Positions 1 through 11,654 of a DNA stretch of 64,000 nt are shown here, one piece after another. Position 1 is the first letter of the stretch. The number at the start of each line of letters is the position of its first letter. The position numbers and the translations under genes are program-made. A model generated the notes under the pieces. It had not been told where the DNA came from, did no database searches, and worked only from the letters and a program-made list of their open reading frames with translations. Source of the stretch: Rosellinia necatrix (Eukaryota; Ascomycota; Sordariomycetes; Xylariales; Xylariaceae); the NCBI GenBank assembly GCA_021209875.1, contig JAGYVD010000002.1, positions 5,518,001 through 5,582,000 on the forward strand, given 5' to 3'.

Positions 1-2603
1 GTACGCGTTGAGAATGAGGTGCTTATCGTTGAACTTGGTATGCTCGTGCTTGCGGCAATGGTAACTGTTGAGTAAAATGTCACACCCGTAGCTGAGCTAG
101 TGACTGTTTTTGTCTTCGTACGCGTCCGATATTGCGTGATAGTTGTTGCCGACTGCGTCGCAGGTGCTGACTGTGTTATCGTTTTTGTGTAAGTAGAAGC
201 CAAAAACGTCTGCGTAATAGTAGCCGGTAATTGTGACTGTGTTCTCGTTATTGTTTTGGTGTAGGTCGAAAATGGTGCTGTTTGTGTGACAGAAGAAAAT
301 GTTATAGATCCCGTCCCTGTTACTGTTCCCGTATAAGTAGTAGAGAATGGGATTGTGCTCGTCGCTGTAATCGTTCCTGTGTAACTAGAGGTAGCTCCCG
401 TGTCTGTCGTGAAGAAGCTTGAAGTAAAACTAGAAAAAGAAGACGAAGAAAAGGTGCCAGAAGTTGCTGTATATGTGAACTAGGAGATAATATTAGAATC
501 GATCGCTGTCTGTTTCTCCCTAGGGAGCATATCTAATTCTGGTGACCTGCCCAAGGACACTCACTGTGTAGTCCGATAGCGTCACTGTTGATGTATACTA
601 ATAAAATGCTGTGTGAGTCGGGCTATATAAAAATAGAGTAGATGTATATACTTACGACCGCAGTTGAAGTTATAGTCGATGTCGCCGTTGCAGTTGCTGT
701 TGCTGTTGAAGTGCCGATTCCTGTATAGGAACGGGTAAGTGTCTAGGGGATGTTAGACATGGCCTGTCCGGCGCATGTATTGAGAATGTAGCTTACAATT
801 GTCGATGTGAAGCTTTTCCTGTAATAGAGGTCAGTAATGATGATCATTTGTCTAGTGAAAATCTACGTACAAACTCCTCAATCGCATCAAGGGCTGTGCG
901 AACAGAGGGTTGGGAAATAGACCTGCAGCAGAAATACTTACGTCACGGATTTAGTAATGTATGATGTATATGTGGCTGTGGTCTGTCGAAATCCTGTTAG
1001 CGTTTATGAACTGTCATTTGAACCGTACGATTGGAAGCTGGTTAGTCGAGTGTTTCCAACGGCCGTCGGTTCTGTGTTTGGTAGAATTACGCGTACTACA
1101 GTGACACATATCAGCATCATTTCATTTGAGAATGTTAGGATGGAGGTTGAAGCGTAGATATCAACTAGGCTATCATCTACTGACCCGCTCCATTTTCCCA
1201 ACTGCCTCCAGACCAGTTGTCGTCCGTAACCGTGACTGTATTTGTCCATGTAGGTGTGCCAGTAATTGTGGCTGTAACCGTATCTTTGACGGTTTTCGTT
1301 CGGGTGGAAGTGGATATCACTGTAACTGTTGACGCCCAGCAAGTAGGATCGTTGCTAGTATCGTGATCGCCACCCTGCAATTCAGCGTGAGCCTTGGTCA
1401 TAGGAATAGAGATTCATGATGACTTACCCATCCTAAGCCATGGTGTCTATTCCTACCCCCCCGTCCAACCCCATGCACGCCGCCCCTGTGAAAATCGCCT
1501 CTATTTCCACCCTCATCGTGTCGGCTATCTCGGTTTTCGTCTTGGCCATGTTCGCTTTCGTCTCTATGCCCACCTACACCGTGTTCGGAGTTTTCATATC
1601 CTCCATTCCCAGATCCTCCATGCTCGAATCCTCCATGGCTATATTCTCCATGTTCAGAGCCTCCGTAATGACCACCCCTATGCCCGCCGTTCCAATTTCC
1701 ACCACCATCGTGGCGCCCGCCCCAAAAGCCTCCGGTACCGAAACCTCGTTCTTCGATACCGGCGGCGTCGGCTTCGTCATAGGGGTGTTCGGAGCCCCTT
1801 TTAGAATGCTGGTTAGCACCGTGGGGACCAGTCCCAGCATCTCCGTTTTCATTTGTACCAAATCCGTCCTTTGGTACGTAGTTGGACCCAGGATAAGCGG
1901 AGGTTGAGCTGGAAGAGGTGTCTGTGGAACCAGTAGTTGTCGTCATACTAAGCGGCTTATCAGATCCCGCGCCCCCCCAGGGAATCCAACCCCCAGGGAA
2001 GTCATTCACCCCTCCACCAAAATTATTATATGCGTGGCCTTTGCTGCCAGCAGTAGTGATCCACGTGGAGGTGGAAATACGTGAAGTGCTGGACGTAGCA
2101 GTTGTGAATGCCCCTGCCGCTTCCTTCCCTGATCCCTGGTTTGGGACTAGATGGTTAGACTCTATCCCGGGGGGGTGGAAATTGAACGGCGGGTGTCCGC
2201 ACTGGCTACCAAATCCACCCCCTGGCGGGTGCCCGGAAGAGTCTGTGACGTGCGTAGGTGCAGTCTCTGTGAACGATGCTGTGTAATCACTATATGTAGC
2301 AGTGGTGGTATCTGTGGATGCTATGGCTGTAAAATAGGTGGTAGTAGTCGTTGTGCTATCAGTGATAGAAGTCAGGCTATCCTTGCCGTCATTTGGGTTG
2401 GTATTTTCGTTTCCTGGCTGATGAGGTCTTCCATGGCCATGATGGCGAAAACCATGATAGCCAAAGCCATACCAAGGTGCGCCGCCTCGAAAGTTGGTTT
2501 TGTCGTTATTTTTGAGTCGCCCACTTGAATTGTCGCGGGAGGCAATGCTAACAACTAGCTTTATGCCCACAAGCCATACAAGCATTCCTCGTAAACCTTT
2601 CAT
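1..2603 (-). CDS. Secreted Gly/His-rich and Thr-rich surface protein, multi-exon, 3' part beyond left edge
   Basis: The start is Met at 2603, followed by a signal peptide (about residues 1-22, hydrophobic core LVWLVGIKLVV). A Thr-rich patch (about 75-112), a Pro/Gly part and a long Gly/His/Glu-rich part follow in exon 1 (2603-1428). Exon 2 (1374-1185) changes to Thr/Val repeats of TVTVTxT type. Further in-phase exons were placed by splice sites and frame: 993-942 (52 nt), 818-797 (22 nt), 742-656, 597-565 (33 nt) and 479 to beyond position 1. All are rich in TYT/TST units with no stop. The junction between exon 2 and 993 is the least certain; an extra exon near 1095 is possible. The pattern fits a secreted, probably heavily O-glycosylated cell-wall or adhesin protein. 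No enzymatic domain is visible and the family was not identified. A KR site lies in the middle of exon 1 (after QHS). Confidence 0.72.
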
Positions 2604-5600
2604 GATGGTGATTTGTCAGGCAACAAAGCCTAAGAGCGAAAGGTAAGAGCACTAGCCTCTAGGCTCTAGTAAGAAGAAACTGGTCCACAGTAATAGTGTG
2701 CAATTTACTGCTTTATGAGAGTTGAACATAGACACAGACATATATGACAGGGAATAGTACAAATATTCATGATATTACTTGATGATAATTTCCTTTATAT
2801 GATATACACCCATGACTAAATATCTCGTATTCAAACCCGGCTTCCTTACTCAACCGCTGCACATGTTCGCCTCAAAGTGCTCTCAAAACACTATTTTGAG
2901 GACGGATAAGTCCGACACCTCGTGGCCCGGAGTAATCAGCATGCCTCGAAACCGGATTTATGCGTGCATGGGTACACTAACGAAGTACTATGTGTGATGA
3001 TGCGCTATGAATAAGCACCATCAGTACTATCTTCACAACATGTGAACTCGATCTCTGGGCGCGGGCAACCGTTGTCTAATAAACCCGGTCAGATTCCAGC
3101 TCGGTGATGGGGTTCATGTCCTCATTTAGGGTGCAGTGCGTGTTTAACTTTCTCCTCGGGCAGTTCAACGCGTCAGAACAAGAAACAGGAATAACATGCT
3201 TCACAAATTAGAAGTATGATGGCATCAACTAAGTAATTTGGATCGGTTTCTCTCGTATCTGCGACCCCATTGGACAGCCGTGCTGGATCATGCACCTGCT
3301 ACATCTTTCGGCATTTATTTTTCGGCTATAGTTACCAGGCTTGGACCGAGTAACGTACCCGGTATCCTGCCTGCTGCGTTAAGAAACCCGTAGATTGGCC
3401 CAATCTACCAGTGATCTCGCTCACATGTGCAAGTTATACGCATGTTGAATTGTTTCAGATTCCGAACCTTGGGTGCAATCAGGGGATTAGCAGGATTTCG
3501 GAGCGCTTATATTAAGGTTTTGTCTCCTAGACGCCGCAGCCGGCCGGGGTCTCCTTCAACTGTGCTAAGAAATGTTTTACGAATCGTCCAGAATCTACAT
3601 TGAGGCATAATTAACGAATCTCAAAACCTTCGGTAGGAGATTTAGTCCTGTACTCCTGTAAGCCTATAACGGGATACTGTCTCGTGCGTTGACATGAATG
3701 AGGTCGTATAATGTCACGATAATCTCACAATACACAAGTGTATGTCAAACCTCGAGAAATCCAGACGAAAAGGCCCTCAAGTTTCATTGGACGTAATAAT
3801 AAAGGCAAATTGCCTTTGGCCTGCCATTGTTCAAAATAACTACGATAATATTTCTGCTTTACTGTAATGCAATGACACAGGATAGATTCTAATACACGAA
3901 TTCTTGGCGTTTACACTATTGTTCCTAAGGATATCCGTTAAATTTTGCTAGTGTTGAGCGCTCTTACGGAACCAAACTGTATTATAACTATACCATGTTG
4001 CCCTCCTCCATTAGAGCTTAGAACGGCAAAGGTTGAGGACCATCATGCCACACACCCGATAGTCCTCACACACTCAGAATCCTACGGTTTAGATTATATC
4101 AAATTTGAACCGCAATATCCAAGAGGCAATAAATTAACATAACCTCCTGGCTCTAATACAGCGGATTGAAATTGATGTTAATTACTTATATTCACCTTAT
4201 AGCTACGGGTTACTACTAACTTATGAAGCATTACGGTTACCCAAATGATATATATATATAACTATTCTTCTTTGCTATAGTTTGCTCGTTCCTCAGCTTC
4301 AACAGATCTCTAATTTGGCTTATAATAGGACATGTATATAGATAAAATTTGTGTCAAACCCCCCTTCTATAGTATATGCTAATAAAGGGCGCCCTGCGGT
4401 TCCCTACGGCCGTGGCCGGATTTTGGGATAGTTACACCGCTTATCGTATGTATTCTTACATAATTCACTCAGTCAAGACCTCTTAGATACGCGTAGTGGT
4501 GCAGATGCCAAGGAACCCAAAGGCCGCATGAATCTCTTTACAAAAGTACTACATTAGTCACATTACAAAATTGCCTCCAGTGTCGTTTTGCTTATCTCCT
4601 TCGAATGTTAATTGGGTTGGGTCTTGGGGACTGACGGCCCAACCTGGGGACCACCATCTATGCCCTTACTACCCCCGCCAAACAATAGTCCTATGAAAGT
4701 CAGTCTAGAGGAGTGAAGGAAGGTATCATCAGGCGGTGAGCATATACAAATAAGGATTAGTATCGATTTCGCGTTGATCAAATGCAGGTAGTCGTTAGAC
4801 TGTGTTCGCTGAGGCTTTTGAGGGAGATATGCTTAATTAATCTGTGCATATCATTAGTAAGCCCCAGGGATCGAGTTATTAACATTAGGTGCTATGAGGG
4901 CCCTTGAGAGGCATATCCTCACAACTCCATGATTCGGATCATGATGTCTACAATCGTGGTTACTGTAGCTAGCGTTTGTTTTTGCTAGTATAGTATGTAC
5001 TTTATACCACTTAGCGTAGCTTAGCTAATATTTAGTAGACTCCATGCTATTTTGGGGGGTGATCATAAAGACTGACTCGTAACGGGAGGCTGGATGATAT
5101 CCGACTTGCTGCCATGGATTGGAATCCCTCAACGAGGGATATAGTCACAATTGTTGCTTCTTAGCAGCCCACACTAAATACAGCCTCAGGATTACCAAAG
5201 CCAATGGTATATGCTGGTCTGTGTATGAAAGGAAGCGTGTGGTATCAGAACGTTGTTAGGTTAAACATAATCCAAACGGTGTCAACAATACAACGGTTCA
5301 GCCTGAACCATGTCCGACAGCATACCTTATCTCTTGTCCCTTACGTGACTTAATTTGTGAGCCTCAAGCCCTTCGGGTTATGCTAACATATCGAGTGCGT
5401 GATCGGAGATACCAGAGAGTGCTAATCTGGCCACTTCATTACAGCCTGCCTTGTCTGACGGACTGTGCGCTACTTACACCTGCAATCGCCTCTCGCTCAT
5501 ACGATGAACGATATGTAAAGCCCAGTAGCTTCAATGCAGCCTTCATATTTTAGATTCTGTTAGGAACCGTGCATCAGTAAACTCCCTCATTCCCCTCTCC

Positions 5601-8275
5601 CCGGGTACATTGATCTGTTGTATACGCGGGAAACCCTGGGCTTTCAAGACGCTACGACGGTGTTTATAGTCTGTCAGTCATACAAACCAATCTGGACAGA
5701 AGCGCTTCATCCAAACTTGGTGTGACACCGGCAAGGCCAATTGGGGACCGAGCGACACGAAACGCAGGAAGCAGCAACAGCATGCGGGCGAGGAGACGAT
5801 GATACCCCCTGGAGCGCTAATCAATGCATGGGAGGGAGGGGGTGTAGGAGGAGCTGCTCGGTCTGGGCTGCCCTCCAGTCAGGGTCCTCGATTTGCCTCG
5901 GGGTCATGGCCCGGACCTACCAGATTGTTCAAACGCTGGTACGCATGCCTCGATTTCGGAAGGCAAGCAGTGTACGCTAGTGACACGGCCGAAGAAACAA
6001 AATGTCACCTATCATATAACAATAGCCTCTCATTCGAAGACCTTCTGGATATAGCTGTGGTCGGGAGGAAAGCGATATGTATACTATGTTCGGATGCCCA
6101 CCTCCATGGAGGGGTTCTCCAAATTATGCTCCGGTGAGCTAATGTCGTCGCTCTGTATACCATCGTACTATAATATAGTGATTGAATGGCAACGATGAAC
6201 ACAACAGCCGGCTTTCTAGTCGTTAGCAGCTTCGTTAGCAGCCATCCGGGGCTGACTATCTTCCTACACTAGAATAAAGCCAACTACCAGGTAGTAGCAA
6301 ACCCCGCTCTCCGATCCCAGGGATGTGTTTGGATACGGCAGATAAACACCTGCGCGTTGATCCAACCGCTATAGCAGTTCTCATTGAACGAAAGCCGCGC
6401 CAGCTTGCTGTGCATATATGGTGATCTTATCTCGTCGGTCAGAGTAGCATTCGGCCGTAGTGCCGATCTCTATCTATTAGCAGTGCCTTAATGCGGGAAG
6501 CCTATCTCTTAAAAGGACCAAAAAAAAAAGAATCTCTCGAGGGAGGTTTACGGGCACGGGGCATGAGGTCGCATCCATTTGCAGTTTCCCACGGACGAGG
6601 CATGTTGAGAATATGCGTGCCTGACTCGCAGGCGAACACTCAGCCCCCGTCGATTTTTTTTTTTTTTTTTAAAAAAAAAAAAAGAGATAAGAACGAGGGC
6701 ATCATGATCATTGCTAGCAGCATCCCGCTGAATCCGAGACGGGCCGGGGTTTTTCGACGTCGCACAGCGTACCCCGGATATATGTGCTCGAGGGGACAAA
6801 CGGCATGATAGTGCGATGGAGGGGGATTGTTGCGGCCGCTAGTACTTCCGTCACATGATGTAGGACGAAGGACTATTGCGCAAATAAGGCACATACTATA
6901 CACTTAACCTACAGTAGCGGATGTAGGTTGAGACCACCAACAGCACCACGGTAGCCGTGATACTGAAGGCCAAACCTTGTCCCCTGTTTGTAGGTTTGAC
7001 GTGCCAAGGTGGCGACATGACTCGTGAAACCGTTGAAGGTGCATGGTCGCTTAGTAACCTGGAGTGGCGTGGCCGTCGGGTTTATGAAGAAAGCAAGAAC
7101 GCACACATCCCTCGACACGAGCGCCCCGTTGGCGCCCATTGGTGCCCTGTTGCCATGGCCTGCATGTAAAGAGTGCGTGGTCGAAATACCCAAGCCCAGT
7201 GTAGTATTCCGACGCCCGCCCCCCTGGCGGCATGGCAAGAGCCGAGTAATTAGTAGCTATCTCTCTTCCTCCCTAGCTAGATAATAGCTCCCTTGCTGTC
7301 ACAAATTCCACGATTGCTTCTCGTCCGCTAGACTGTCTCTCAAAAACACTGAAATCAACAGTGAGCTTTACGTAACCGTACCGTTACCAATGCGACCTGT
7401 GATTTTCCTGGATTTCATGTGGCAGACAAGGGTGCGGTGCTCGATATCTGCGTATTGCTTCATACCCTTTCCCCCCTTTTTTCTGGGGCATGCCCGTGCT
7501 TGATTGATATCGGCGGCGGCTACGACACTGACACGGCTAGAGTTGACTCAAGGTGGAATTGAATTGTTGTTGACTCAGCATACCAAACAGTGAGGTTCGT
7601 TCGCAGCCGGCCCGTGCAGAAGAAAGATCGTACCAAGATCAGACGAGGGCGTCCAACCCTGACCCGTGATCAATCCAGCCACCGCCTTCCCTGGGCTAGA
7701 GTGAGAAATCGCGGAACATTCTCTCCAGATGGCGCAACCCCACGTCCTCCCGGGGTGCAGTCAGCTTATTGTCGAAGTCGCCAGATGGGAATCTGATTGG
7801 GCTGGCTGGTCACCTGCCGCTACGCTTCTGCACCCGGCTTGGGCTCGCGCAACGTGGGCACAAAAGCCATGGCTTGAGGGGCGGTCGACAGTCAGTCATA
7901 AAAATAAAATAAAAAATAAAAAAACCCTATGTGATAGACCGCCCCGTATCGTCAGTTCTACACGGCGCCGAGGCCCCGAAGTGCAGACAGACATTGGCGT
8001 AACGGATGACAATATGCCTAACAGGGCTTGCTTGTCGTCATTTACCTGAAGTCATGACGCCATGGTGAATCCTGTAAGAGCCACTTCAAAAAGCTACTTC
8101 TTGGAGGAATACATTCAATTGATCTGCGGGCCGGCTCGACTTGTCACAGATGAACACAGGTGAAGTCTGAACATTGCGAGCATATAGTTTACTATCGATC
8201 AGCCATATTTTATAATGGTAACATAATAGTAAACATAATAGTAACATAACAGTAACCCGCTACCGCCAGCAGCTC
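2604..8275. other. Gene-poor stretch, no supported gene
   Basis: Both strands show only short ORFs without domain signatures. It includes a TA microsatellite near 4245-4260 and, at 6654-6683, a T17 run followed directly by an A13 run. ORFs at 5741-6137 and 6909-7284 overlap on both strands, have low-complexity or unremarkable composition and no splice partners. I see no transposase, reverse transcriptase or LTR pair that I can support. Confidence 0.6.
6654..6683. repeat. T17-A13 homopolymer palindrome
   Basis: Seventeen T are followed without a spacer by thirteen A, so 26 bases form a perfect inverted repeat able to extrude as a hairpin. The flanks do not extend the symmetry. It could be a poly(A) scar of two retroposed sequences inserted tail to tail, or simple slippage. 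Confidence 0.85.
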
Positions 8276-11108
8276 ATGGAATTTCGCGTATTGTGTCTAG
8301 GCTTTTTGTTGTGTGCGGTCTTGGTTATTGTTGGGAATTACCCAAGTACGCGTACCTGGCATTTATCTTGGCATGCTGAATCTTTTAGCTACCGAAGAAA
8401 TTGCCCGGAGCTGAAATATCTATCCACCACAGCGCTGCTCATCGAGAGCGCTAAATATATGCTTAATAAATATACTAGTTACTCACTACATAGTAGTAAG
8501 GTATTCACGCTAGCCATGTACTGCACGATATCGTTATATGTACATACCTCAAACTCTTGTGCTATTAGGGATGAAAATACCTAGTTGTTGTCTAGTGAGA
8601 AGAGAGCACGTTCTATCGATTGGGTAGGTATACTAAAACTAGGTACCTAATACAATGCTAGACACTGCACCGCACCTTTCTGTCACCATAAGGAGCAGAT
8701 ACAATTCGTACCGGGGTGAAACCCCCGCGACCTTATCGTTGGTATGTTTATCTAGTGTACATGATTTTTGATATTCATGTATACTCACTCACATTTGACA
8801 TAATTACGGATGTACGAAGTCCTGGTATGTAGTTACCTACTACCTAACCTCGACTGGTGAGGTTCACGAGGACCTATACTGTGTGGATAACTAGCAGATG
8901 GCCCGTACAACGGGACCTAGATAGATAGATAATAAGACATGCATGCCTGCCTTCCCTCGCGACAAGCGTCCCGGGGAGCTGGCGACGATCTCTTCTCGTT
9001 CTAGCGCTAGATCCACTGGCACCAGAGACTCGTGGCCCCGCTGGGAGATGTAACGATTCAGCGACGCCGTATCACACAAGATCGATCCGCCACCAGAAAG
9101 CCCGATGCCCACGGCAAACGGCGAGGAAGCCCGCCTTGCAAAAAAAATGCGCAAGCGCAGGCGCCGACCGACGCCTGTTGCGAGATGCTCCCTCCCCGCG
9201 GTCCTGGTGAATTTGAGAGGCAGGGCCCCCCGTAACCCGTAAATTGGAAAGCGCAAAAAAAAAAAAGTTCTATTTGTTGACAAGGGTTTTTGGACGCGCG
9301 AAGGAACCTCAGCTCCTCGACTAAACTTTCCCACCTGTGCGTTGCCTATTGCACTATATACGTAGTAACATAGGAGCTAGTTCACGACATCCTCTTACAT
9401 ACATATGTAAACTACTGAGGCTACCGGGTCGTGATTATTAAGCGCGACGGGGAGCGGACCTAGGCTCAATTGAAATCGGGGATTATAAAATGTAATCTCG
9501 GATTTTGCTCGCTCCCCCCAACCCAGCCGGCCCATCGCGAAACAAAGAGGCTCATTTCCAATTGCGCCTCGTCACGCTTCTATGACGCGTAGATGGGATT
9601 TTGCGAAAAACCCATCATGTGCCGCATCGAGTTCTCCGCTGATAGGTACGCCAAAGTGTGCTGTGCTTGCGCTGTGCACGCATTTCCACGGGACGCCCGG
9701 TTTTCCAATAGTACGACTCGACCACTGCAGATCCCCCCCCCCAAATCTCCCCGCGACTGACGCTGACGAAAAGAATGCGCGTGACCGAGCGAGGACCTTC
9801 CGCCGATAACGAAAAATGAAAGAACCCGGATAGGACGGGGCGGCGTCATGTTGGTTGAGATTGTCGCACGGCTGGCTCTACGGGCGCTTTCCTGCTCTCA
9901 ATTCGATAATAGCCCTTCATACAGGGCGATCTACGAAAACCTTTTATCTCGAGGTATTATAAATGATATGTCGATACCTATCTCTTCGCGTCACGCGCCC
10001 GAGATAAGCGAGCGCAAGAAACCTAAACCATTAAATTATACATACACTACATGCCCGGCCGTTGTACTAAACGAGTCGAAGATGCGAGTATGCAGTGTAT
10101 GTGTGTATGTATGTGCCTCTGGCGGGTTTCCCCTGCTTAGCCGAAATCAAGTTTCTGCCCGCGGAGACGGGGCCGGCGGGTTGATCCCGTATGTGATCTG
10201 CTTCTACCCCGTAGTGTAGTATGTAGGTAGTATGTAGTATGCATCACTACCTGTGTGGTGTAGTGTACATACCAAAAATCACCTCCTCCTCCTCGGATCC
10301 TAGAGCCTGTGCAGCCTGTATATCCTTGTTCCATGGCGGAAATAAGTCACTTATCTACATACCTGCTGTACACTACATAGGTATACTGTATGTGCCAGGT
10401 TTCTACCCCTCTTCTCTTATACCTACCAATCCCCACCTAGGTCTGCCCTGGATTGTTGATTGCTTCCTTTTTTTGCTTTTGGAAGGGGAAAAAAGGAAAA
10501 ACCACAGGTGCCCTAACTCGCCCAATAGCGACTCACTCGGTTGCCGGATTTGGTAAATCGAGCTTGGACCATCATCTATCTGCTGTATCCTCAATCTTGC
10601 CAAGGCACTGGTCCCCTGTTGGCCCCCAAATAGGAAGTCCGCAAAATCCACCATAGGTTGCAGGTTATCGCGCCACGGTGCTGTGGCTTTTTATAGTATG
10701 GAATTGGCTAGTAATTGATATGTATCATGATATCCCAGAGATATGTTCGGTTTCCGGCCAAGCCATGGTACTGGGTGTTTAATCCTTCATGTTTGTTATG
10801 GAGCAAGGGGATGTTTATGGCTTGCCACAAAGGCGGTAAACATAAATCTGCCAATTGTTTAAATCTAGTCTTGGGATTCCTATTAGTGCCTACCGACGCC
10901 TTGGTACGAGTATTGGTATCCAACACAATTACCGCTCGGTCATGAGGTTATTATGCGTTCTATAGATATGCGTACACACTATCGCCATGATGCTGACAGA
11001 ACCCGCTGCAGCGGGGGCCCACAAAAAGGGTCAGACCGACCATCCATTGAAGTAGAACAACTAATACATCCTAATATATTACATGGATGAACTATCCATT
11101 CGCGGCTT
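8276..11108. other. Gene-poor stretch, no supported gene
   Basis: An AT-rich ORF of 102 codons at 8276-8584 (+) begins with a hydrophobic, signal-like segment but has otherwise random composition. A 147-codon minus ORF at 8891-9334 is Arg-rich and overlaps a plus ORF. Short TAGTA/GTAGTATG repeats occur near 10208-10245 and a TAACATAATAG-type repeat near 8216-8252. None of these is convincing as a gene. Confidence 0.55.
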
Positions 11109-11399
11109 GTGGAAAACTTAGGCCACCGAAGTGGGATGCCATCTGTCTCATTCATTGCCCATGTAAGTACATCAACATCCTTATCTCATGCATGGAATGC
11201 TGTTTACCCCATGAAAGCCTACATATCTGACGTGCTCCTACCCTACCGGTTTGCTCTCTTTGATTGGAGCTCCTCAAATACCGCTACCCACCGGATGAGT
11301 TTGCTGATGTGTGTGCTTCGAAAGAGGAAAACACGGGGCCGGTGGTTCCTGTGTACGTAGTATTGAGCGTGAAGCCGGTGAGCTGAAGAACGACCCCCG

Positions 11400-11654
11400 A
11401 TGTTGCAGTTATTTGTTATATATGGCGCCACCGATACGCAAACAAAATGTCGCTTTGGTGGTTCTTCTGAACTTAACATTCTTCGGCTGGTGGGTGGCAG
11501 TACAGAGTTGGTGCGAGCATGGCAAAACGAGCGGCATCGACGACACAAGGCTTTGGGTGAAGATTCCAACACATTGGGTTGCTGTCTGACCGATGCTGGC
11601 GTTGGTCTGGTGCCATTGTGGCAGACCAATGATTCCCCAAGCCTCAAGATCTAA
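11400..11654 (+). other. Weak coding-like ORF fragment, possibly a gene relic
   Basis: A plus-strand frame of 84 codons has balanced amino-acid composition with helical, charged segments (for example ELVRAWQNERHRRHKAL) and ends in a stop at 11652-11654. No start context, partner exon or known domain was recognised. It may be the tail of a decayed gene or mobile element, or chance. It stands out only because the rest of this stretch looks non-coding. Confidence 0.2.

Noticed and set aside
8276..8584. Possible small secreted protein of 102 residues
   Set aside because: The hydrophobic start is suggestive, but the rest has random composition, no Cys pattern and no cleavage-site context.
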